Shown: positions 15,884-20,406 of the stretch, one piece after another | Layout: each line of letters opens with the position of its first letter | How positions within the stretch are numbered: the stretch's first letter is position 1 | Assembly (NCBI GenBank): GCA_045651165.1 | Contig: JAZRRX010000012.1 | Location: forward strand, 1 to 20,406 | Reading direction: 5' to 3' | Length of the DNA stretch: 20,406 nt | Origin: RGIG4608 sp045651165 | GTDB taxonomy: Bacteria > Bacillota > Clostridia > Oscillospirales > CAG-272 | Program-made: the position numbers and the translations under genes | Notes under the pieces: model-generated | Database searches by the model: none | Told to the model about the DNA's origin: nothing | What the model saw: only the letters and a program-made list of their open reading frames with translations

Positions 15884-16585
15884 TTAAAGTCCACCGTATC
15901 TGCGGCGTCTTGAATAAAAATCATTAATAGCTAAAATTAAATCTTCGTCCGTGAAATCGGGCCAGAGCGTATCGGTGAAATAAAGCTCCGAATACGATGA
16001 CTGCCAAAGCAAAAAGTTGGATAAACGTTTTTCTCCCGCGGTGCGAATAATCATATCGGGCTCGATGCAATCCTCTGTGTAAAGCGCGCTTGAGATGGTT
16101 TCTTTTGTAATCTCCTTGCCCTCATTAACAAGCTTTTTGCAGGCGTAAACTATTTCGTCCCTGCCACCGTAATTTATTGCAACGTTGATGCTCTTCTTAA
16201 AATGCTTGGTAACTTCTTCAAGCTTTTCAATTCTCTTTCGAAGTGAGCTGTCAAGCCCTGCCTTGTCCCCAAGCATGCGAAAACGCACCTCTTTTTTGAT
16301 AAGAGTATCTCCGCATTTGTCAAGGTACAAGGATAGCAAGCCCATTATTGTCTTTATCTCTGCAGGTGGACGCTTCCAATTTTCAGTTGAAAAGGCATAG
16401 AAAGTTACCGCCTCAAGACCCAGATCAAGACAGGTAAATCCGATATGCTCGAACACCTTAACTCCCTCTTTGTGCCCCTCGGGACGATTCATTCCACGCG
16501 CCTTTGCCCAACGTCCGTTGCCGTCCATAATAAAGGCAATGTGCTTTAAATTTTCATCAACTCTAAAATCAATTTTGTTTTCCAA
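15884..16585 (-). CDS. uppS: Isoprenyl transferase, undecaprenyl diphosphate synthase
   Basis: Cis-prenyltransferase that builds the C55 lipid carrier for cell-wall synthesis. 233 residues. The catalytic D21 is in the P-loop-like FIMDGNGRWAKAR, and FSTENW (65-70), R181/R187/S189 in IIRTAGEKRLSNF and the final SRRRRYGG motif are all present. Translation begins at TTG 16585, placed 6-7 bases after AAGAGG; no ATG fits better. A terminator hairpin lies just upstream, so expression probably depends on read-through from pyrH-frr. Confidence 0.95.
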   Translation of the reverse strand: MENKIDFRVDENLKHIAFIMDGNGRWAKARGMNRPEGHKEGVKVFEHIGFTCLDLGLEAVTFYAFSTENWKRPPAEIKTIMGLLSLYLDKCGDTLIKKEVRFRMLGDKAGLDSSLRKRIEKLEEVTKHFKKSINVAINYGGRDEIVYACKKLVNEGKEITKETISSALYTEDCIEPDMIIRTAGEKRLSNFLLWQSSYSELYFTDTLWPDFTDEDLILAINDFYSRRRRYGGL

Positions 16586-16606
16586 TTTTTTACCTCTTAA
16601 AATCCC

Positions 16607-16635
16607 AAAAAGGCGGGAATTTTTGCCCCCGCCTT
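16607..16635 (-). terminator. Terminator-like hairpin between frr and uppS
   Basis: On the minus strand AAGGCGGG / CCCGCCTT (16628-16635 with 16610-16617) around a 10-base loop, followed by TTT. It sits 15 bases after the frr stop. Because uppS and cdsA lie beyond it with no obvious promoter of their own, it may only reduce transcription rather than stop it. Confidence 0.7.
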
Positions 16636-16650
16636 GATGTATTTAGCAAA

Positions 16651-17205
16651 TTAGATTGCCATAATTTCCTTTTCTTTCTTCGCAGAGCAAGCGTCAACCT
16701 CTTTGATATAGCTATCTGTGAGATCCTGTACCTTCTTTTCTGCATTCTTTACGTCGTCCTCTGTAAGATCGCCGTCCTTCTTTCCCTTCTTTATAGCATC
16801 GTTTGCATCACGACGGATGTTACGGATGATAACCTTTGTATCCTCACCCATCTTTTGAATCTGCTTTTTGAGTTCCTTACGTCTTTCCTCTGTCACCTGG
16901 GGGAATACAAGACGAATCATCTTACCGTCATTTGAGGGGTTGATGCCGATATCACTCATAAGAATTGCCTTTTCGATTGCCTTGAGAGTGGAAGCGTCGT
17001 AAGGAGTGATTGTGAGTGTTCTTGAGTCAGCCATTCTAATGTCTGCCATTGTGTTAACGGGAGTGGGTGAGCCATAGTACTCAAATGTTACTCTGTTAAG
17101 CACGCCTGCGTTTGCCTGACCTGCGCGGATTGACTGAAGGTTGTAGTCATAGGACGCAATAGTTTTCTTCATCTTTTCTTCAAAATCTTTAATGTTGAAT
17201 GCCAT
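16651..17205 (-). CDS. frr: Ribosome recycling factor
   Basis: Splits post-termination ribosomes together with EF-G. 184 residues, the normal length. Typical blocks are LQSIRAGQANAGVLNRV near residue 23, the SRTLTITPYD segment, and RRDANDAIKKGKKDGDLTEDD near 134. The ATG is preceded by GAGG. It follows pyrH by 33 bases, as in many bacteria. Confidence 0.96.
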   Translation of the reverse strand: MAFNIKDFEEKMKKTIASYDYNLQSIRAGQANAGVLNRVTFEYYGSPTPVNTMADIRMADSRTLTITPYDASTLKAIEKAILMSDIGINPSNDGKMIRLVFPQVTEERRKELKKQIQKMGEDTKVIIRNIRRDANDAIKKGKKDGDLTEDDVKNAEKKVQDLTDSYIKEVDACSAKKEKEIMAI

Positions 17206-17238
17206 AATTTTTACCTCGTTTTATATTATTTCCAATTT

Positions 17239-17955
17239 TTATCTGTGTAATTCAGTTCCCATCTTTTCGCCCATAATTACGCGATAGATGTTATCGGGGT
17301 TGCTTAACGCGAAGGCATAGCACTTGATATCGTTTTCCATGCAGAATGCACTTGCAGGAATGTCAAGGGCTTTGAGCTCCTTGTCAAGAATTTCGCGATA
17401 TGTAATTTCGTCATAGCGCTTTGCGGTTGGGTCAACGTGGGGGTCTGCGGTGTAAATTCCGTCAATGTTCTTTGCCATAAGGATTACGTCTGCACCGATT
17501 TCTGCCGCGTGAATTGCCGCCGCCGTGTCGGTTGAGAAGAATGGCATTCCCGTGCCACCACCGATAATTACCACTTCACCCTCATCAAGATGACGTCTTG
17601 CATCTCTTATACGATAGGGGTCGGCAAAGGAGTTGACCTCCATTACCATCATCGCGCGAGATTTAAGACCTGTGCTATTGAACGTTTCTTCAAGAGCTAA
17701 GGAGTTAATTGCAGTTGCAAGCATACCCATCTGGTCTGCACGCGCTCTGTCCATTGAGCCACTTTGTCTGCCGCGCCAGATGTTACCTGCGCCAACGACA
17801 ACTGCGATTTGCACACCCTGTGCCACGCATTTTTTAAGCACATGTGCAATCTGCTCAATGTATTCAAAATTGAGAATGCCGTTGCAATCTTTTGCAAGTG
17901 CCTCACCTGAAAGTTTGAGGAGCACTCTCTTGTATTTTGGAGTTAAATTTTCCAT
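17239..17955 (-). CDS. pyrH: Uridylate kinase PyrH
   Basis: UMP kinase of the amino-acid-kinase fold, making UDP from UMP. 238 residues. Seen are KLSGEAL (14-20), GAGNIWRGR (55-63), the DQMGMLATAIN segment and the C-terminal AKNIDGIYTADPHVDPTAKR. The ATG follows GGAGGG. It has its own promoter, and rpsB-tsf, often found upstream, are not here. First gene of pyrH-frr-uppS-cdsA. Confidence 0.97.
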   Translation of the reverse strand: MENLTPKYKRVLLKLSGEALAKDCNGILNFEYIEQIAHVLKKCVAQGVQIAVVVGAGNIWRGRQSGSMDRARADQMGMLATAINSLALEETFNSTGLKSRAMMVMEVNSFADPYRIRDARRHLDEGEVVIIGGGTGMPFFSTDTAAAIHAAEIGADVILMAKNIDGIYTADPHVDPTAKRYDEITYREILDKELKALDIPASAFCMENDIKCYAFALSNPDNIYRVIMGEKMGTELHR

Positions 17956-18019
17956 TGTTTTGCCCTCCGTAAGAGTGAATTTTCGCGTGTTTTTTCAAAA
18001 TCACACCTAATCACTCTAT

Positions 18020-18048
18020 ATAATACTATTTTTTTCGTGTTTTGTAAA
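18020..18048 (-). promoter_or_regulatory. Promoter of pyrH-frr-uppS-cdsA
   Basis: On the minus strand TTTACA (18043-18048), 17 bases, TATTAT (18020-18025). Transcription should start near 18013. The short leader can fold with GAGTGA pairing TCACTC (about 18011-18016 with 17973-17978), just upstream of the ribosome site. Confidence 0.75.
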
Positions 18049-18143
18049 GAGTTTTTTATAATTTTTGTTAAAAATAATATAAAAATAATATAATATAGGA
18101 ATTTAGAAAGAAGAACCCTGTAAATCAAGTAAACATTTGCGCA

Positions 18144-18304
18144 ATAAATTGGGATTTATAGGGGTGTTGAAATTGTCGCGCGAGATTCTATCGGTCGCCT
18201 CACCGGACACGAAGTGTCATTCTGGAACGTAGTGATAGAATCTCGGTGAGGCTCTCTCCAGAATGACAACGCGCGGTTTAAACCCACTGATAAATCAAAA
18301 TTTG
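18144..18304 (+). mobile_element. Short MITE-like element with interleaved palindromes
   Basis: Left end AATAAATTGGGATTTATAGG (18144-18163), right end the mirror TGATAAATCAAAATTTG (18288-18304). These are the same terminal repeats as the other elements. The interior holds three inverted pairs in the order A-B-C-A'-B'-C': 18181-18192/18234-18245, 18197-18205/18244-18252 and 18215-18226/18257-18268, plus a local hairpin GACAC-GAA-GTGTC. It has no coding capacity. The right end overlaps the 3' end of the neighbouring gene. Confidence 0.65.
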
Positions 18305-19221
18305 AAATCTTCACCCATGGAATGTCGCAGGGCGGCGGCAAAGAACTCATCTACGTCGAACGAGGATCTGCCGTTCATTCCGTCAAGATTTTCTTTTGCT
18401 TTTTCACTCTTTTTATGCGCGTAAAATCCATTGACAAGCCCTCCCAAAATGCACGTGGCAAGATAGGGTACAGGTGACCTTACCGGCTCTTTTGAGGCAT
18501 TCAAAAACTCTACTGAAGACGCGAGAACGTCGGGGGTTATCTTTTCCTTTAACATCACTCTTACGTCGTTCTGCGTGTATTTTTGCCCCTCATACTCTGC
18601 TCCGTTTTTAAAGTAAAGATGTTCTACTGCTCGGTCTAAAAGAAGTATGTATTCTTCTTCAAGTCCTCGTTCATTTTTGAGAATTTCAAAGCATTCCCTT
18701 TTCAATTCCAAAAAAGAAAATCTCTCTTTTTCCATCTCCACCGCCTCGTCCACCGTTAGTTCGGTGGATTTAGTTATATTGGATTTAGTTATATTGGGTT
18801 TAGTTTTATTTATTTCCTCTGCAGGTGGTACAGGGGGTGTATGCACAACGTTCATAGAGGGAGTGTTTTTGGTGCATAGAGTGGGTGTTTTATGTGCACA
18901 GGGTGTGCAAAAAATATTTACTAAATAGTGGTTTGAGGTTTGTCGATTAAAATCATTGCGAGTTGGAACGTAATTTGCTTTGATTTCAATAATCCCTTTG
19001 GTTTCGAGAGAATGTATAACTTCTCTTACCTTTCTTTCGCTGATTTTACATATTTTTGCCATACTCTTCACACTCGGAAAACAGGTGTGCTTTTCGTTGT
19101 CGGCTCGCATCATTAGATAGAAAAGCACCGAGAGTTCGTAGGGGCTCAGCCCCTTATCAAAAACTCGGCTCGGCACGATAAAAAACGGCTCGTGCGCCTT
19201 TTTGTTGTCGTCTTCTTTCAT
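18295..19221 (-). CDS. Winged-helix replication-initiator-like protein
   Basis: 308 residues, no certain function. The N-terminal 15-100 is a helix-turn-helix of the HTH_36 type: LSPYELSVLFYLMMRA, then FPSVKSMAKICKISERKVREVI with a wing at GIIEIK. A low-complexity linker (105-165) contains NITKS repeats. The C-terminal part (170-270), with NDVRVMLKEKITPDVLA and VPYLATCILGGLVNGFY, resembles replication-initiator proteins of Bacillota plasmids and integrative elements (DUF6017-like) or a DnaD-type loader. The ATG follows AAGGAAGGTG. Four iteron-like repeats and a palindrome lie upstream, fitting a DNA-binding replication role. The stop codon is supplied by a repeat end. Alternative: a plain transcription regulator. 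Confidence 0.6.
   Translation of the reverse strand: MKEDDNKKAHEPFFIVPSRVFDKGLSPYELSVLFYLMMRADNEKHTCFPSVKSMAKICKISERKVREVIHSLETKGIIEIKANYVPTRNDFNRQTSNHYLVNIFCTPCAHKTPTLCTKNTPSMNVVHTPPVPPAEEINKTKPNITKSNITKSTELTVDEAVEMEKERFSFLELKRECFEILKNERGLEEEYILLLDRAVEHLYFKNGAEYEGQKYTQNDVRVMLKEKITPDVLASSVEFLNASKEPVRSPVPYLATCILGGLVNGFYAHKKSEKAKENLDGMNGRSSFDVDEFFAAALRHSMGEDFKF
18766..18810 (-). repeat. Tandem 15-base repeat in the initiator-like gene
   Basis: GGATTTAGTTATATT twice (18766-18780, 18781-18795) and a variant GGGTTTAGTTTTATT (18796-18810). On the coding strand they give NKTKP-NITKS-NITKS in the linker. Copy-number changes would keep the frame. Confidence 0.85.
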
Positions 19222-19243
19222 TTTTCACCTTCCTTTTTGTATT

Positions 19244-19259
19244 CAGTTCGATCGTTCTG
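19244..19259. promoter_or_regulatory. Operator-like palindrome upstream of initiator-like gene
   Basis: CAGTTCGATCGTTCTG is a palindrome except for four bases (CAGnnCGATCGnnCTG), 22 bases before the gene's ATG. A plausible dimer site, by inference only. Confidence 0.4.
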
Positions 19260-19280
19260 TTGACCGAATTCTACAACAAA

Positions 19281-19321
19281 AAAAGGTGCCATAAGGTGCC
19301 AAAAGGTGCCACAGGGTGCCA
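19281..19321 (+). repeat. Iteron-like tandem 10-base repeats
   Basis: Four direct repeats with an exact 10-base period: AAAAGGTGCC, ATAAGGTGCC, AAAAGGTGCC, ACAGGGTGCC, then A. The GGTGCC core is invariant and falls on the same face of the helix each time. They lie 60 bases upstream of the initiator-like gene, between it and the rlmH terminator. Confidence 0.85.
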
Positions 19322-19328
19322 ATTTTAT

Positions 19329-19358
19329 AAAAAAATGCCAATGCTTTCGCCTTGGCAC
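19329..19358 (-). terminator. Intrinsic terminator after rlmH
   Basis: On the minus strand TGCCAAGGC-GAAA-GCATTGGCA (stem 19352-19357/19336-19341 plus inner GC pairs, GNRA-type loop), followed by seven T. It lies 15 bases after the rlmH stop. Confidence 0.88.
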
Positions 19359-19372
19359 TTAAAAATTTAAAC

Positions 19373-19852
19373 TTATTTATGATATTTTCCACCGTGGGTG
19401 ATGCTAAGGCATCGATAGATTATTTCAACGAGCCACACGCGAAGCATTTGGTGGGTGAGTGTCATTTTTGACACCGACATTCGCATTTCACTTGCGCTCT
19501 TTACCTCATCAGAAAGTCCAAATGAACTGCCGATAATGATGGCAACCTCTCCGTGCGAGGTGGAAATTGCATCGAGCTTCTCGGCAAATTCCTCACTCGA
19601 CAGCTGTTTACCCTCAACGCACATTGCAATTTTGAATGCGCGAGGTGAAATATCGGAGAGTATTCTCTGCCCCTCAATAAGTAATGCCTGTTCAATCTGC
19701 TTTTGAGATGGCTCATCGGGGAGCTTGTATTCCTTATATTCAATTATGTCAAGCTTGCAATAGGCGTTAAGGCGCTTTTTGTACTCGGCTATAGCGTCCT
19801 TATAATACTGCTCTTTTAAAGTTCCTGTAACGTAAATTTTAACGTTTAACAT
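19373..19852 (-). CDS. rlmH: 23S rRNA pseudouridine-1915 N3-methyltransferase RlmH
   Basis: SPOUT-fold methyltransferase acting on pseudouridine 1915 of 23S rRNA in the assembled ribosome. 159 residues, the usual length. The SAM-binding knot is seen as IIIGSSFGLSDEV (105-117) and MSVSKMTLTHQMLRVWLVE (125-143), and the conserved C-terminus GKYHK closes the protein. The ATG has an AAGGAGAAAA site. The gene is often near oriC in Bacillota, which fits. A long structured repeat begins 33 bases upstream, so any promoter must lie in or beyond it. Confidence 0.96.
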   Translation of the reverse strand: MLNVKIYVTGTLKEQYYKDAIAEYKKRLNAYCKLDIIEYKEYKLPDEPSQKQIEQALLIEGQRILSDISPRAFKIAMCVEGKQLSSEEFAEKLDAISTSHGEVAIIIGSSFGLSDEVKSASEMRMSVSKMTLTHQMLRVWLVEIIYRCLSITHGGKYHK

Positions 19853-19884
19853 TGTTTTCTCCTTGAATTTTAGGAATTGTGCTT

Positions 19885-20406
19885 CAAATTTTGATTTATC
19901 GGGGAGATAGTTTTGATTGTGGGACGCTCAAGCCGCTGGGCTTCCGCTTTTGAAAAAGCGGAGCAAAACAATCGCATTGGTTTTTGGGTAATTTTCGTAA
20001 ATTTTCGATAATTCAAAAAATGAATTATCGGTTTAGAAAGCATAATACCATCCTTACATACAAGTATGACGGATGGCATCATACTTTCAAAACAACGAAA
20101 ACCAAATCAAAGATTTGTTTTTCTAAAATTTACTTAACCGTAGGGTTAAAACTATGCTTAAGTGTATTATAATGCTTTAATAAGACATTGCCTAAACCAA
20201 GAGTAATGTGCTTACTAATGGTATAGCAAATTACAGATTTTTTCTGCGCCTGTTAAAATGCAGAAAAAATCGTTATGTGTTGTGTAACAACACAATTTGC
20301 GCGAAATTTGACTTTAAATAGGTTTAAAAAGTTTTGGGGTTATAGGGGGATTTTTCAAAATCCCCCTAAATCCGTATAAACTAACTTCCTCATAAATCCC
20401 AATTTA
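19885..20406 (+). repeat. Long structured repeat, copy 3 (right end cut by window)
   Basis: Starts with CAAATTTTGATTTATCGGGG (19885-19904) and runs off the window within the right terminal repeat. Stems match copy 2 in position: 19930-19934/19939-19943; 19943-19951/19954-19962; 20006-20014/20022-20030; 20048-20051/20073-20076 enclosing 20057-20061/20064-20068; 20236-20247/20260-20271 (12 perfect pairs); 20276-20283/20287-20294; 20344-20354/20357-20367. Copies 2 and 3 are near-identical from about 20085 on. The small open frames here are not real genes. Confidence 0.88.

Noticed and set aside
19281..19321. CRISPR array
   Set aside because: The 10-base period with no spacers is a tandem iteron-type repeat, not repeat-spacer units. 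No cas genes are present.
19984..20172. 62-residue frame in structured repeat copy 3
   Set aside because: Not preserved in copies 1 and 2, where substitutions keep base pairing rather than codons.

Overview
The window looks like chromosome from a low-GC Bacillota, most likely an uncultured gut-type Clostridia. The evidence is the AT-rich intergenic DNA, strong AGGAG ribosome sites, TTTACA/TATAAT promoters, the RemB (DUF370) gene beside gyrB, and the protein sequences themselves. I cannot name a genus. It carries 18 genes I accept. Fourteen of these are conserved core genes, one is a transposase-like (RAYT) gene, and one is a replication-initiator-like gene.

Left part (1-4480, + strand): a deoxynucleoside salvage operon deoC-deoD-[RAYT]-deoB-cdd-mgsA, with a clear promoter (344-372) and an intrinsic terminator (4451-4476). 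DeoD phosphorolyses purine deoxynucleosides, Cdd deaminates (deoxy)cytidine, DeoB isomerises (deoxy)ribose-1-P to the 5-P, and DeoC cleaves deoxyribose-5-P to glyceraldehyde-3-P and acetaldehyde. MgsA is an unusual last member that drains triose phosphate to methylglyoxal and Pi.

Middle part (4785-14270, - strand): the replication-origin gene cluster, transcribed leftward as dnaA-dnaN-recF-(854 bp gap)-remB-gyrB-gyrA. The gap between recF and remB holds at least seven DnaA-box-like sites, a GGCCC block and TAG/TAA trinucleotides, and is the best oriC candidate in the window. Upstream of dnaA I see only one good box.

Right part (15010-19852, - strand): pyrH-frr-uppS-cdsA (UMP kinase, ribosome recycling, undecaprenyl-PP synthase, CDP-diglyceride synthase), a winged-helix replication-initiator-like gene with iteron-like repeats upstream, and rlmH.

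The most interesting content is non-coding. Intergenic gaps are filled by elements that share one imperfect terminal inverted repeat (about AAATTKKGATTTAT). Three long copies (1-326, 14471-14994, 19885-20406) and a partial copy (10281-10500) contain several hairpins whose arms differ between copies but stay complementary. That looks like selection for a folded RNA or ssDNA. They sit upstream of deoC, dnaA, rlmH and remB, always in the same orientation relative to the downstream gene. Two shorter elements (4481-4733, 18144-18304) have the same ends but different palindromic interiors. One of them carries a pair of GTAG-headed REP palindromes. The same REP, with a compensatory base-pair change, occurs twice in opposite orientations inside the reading frame of the RAYT gene.
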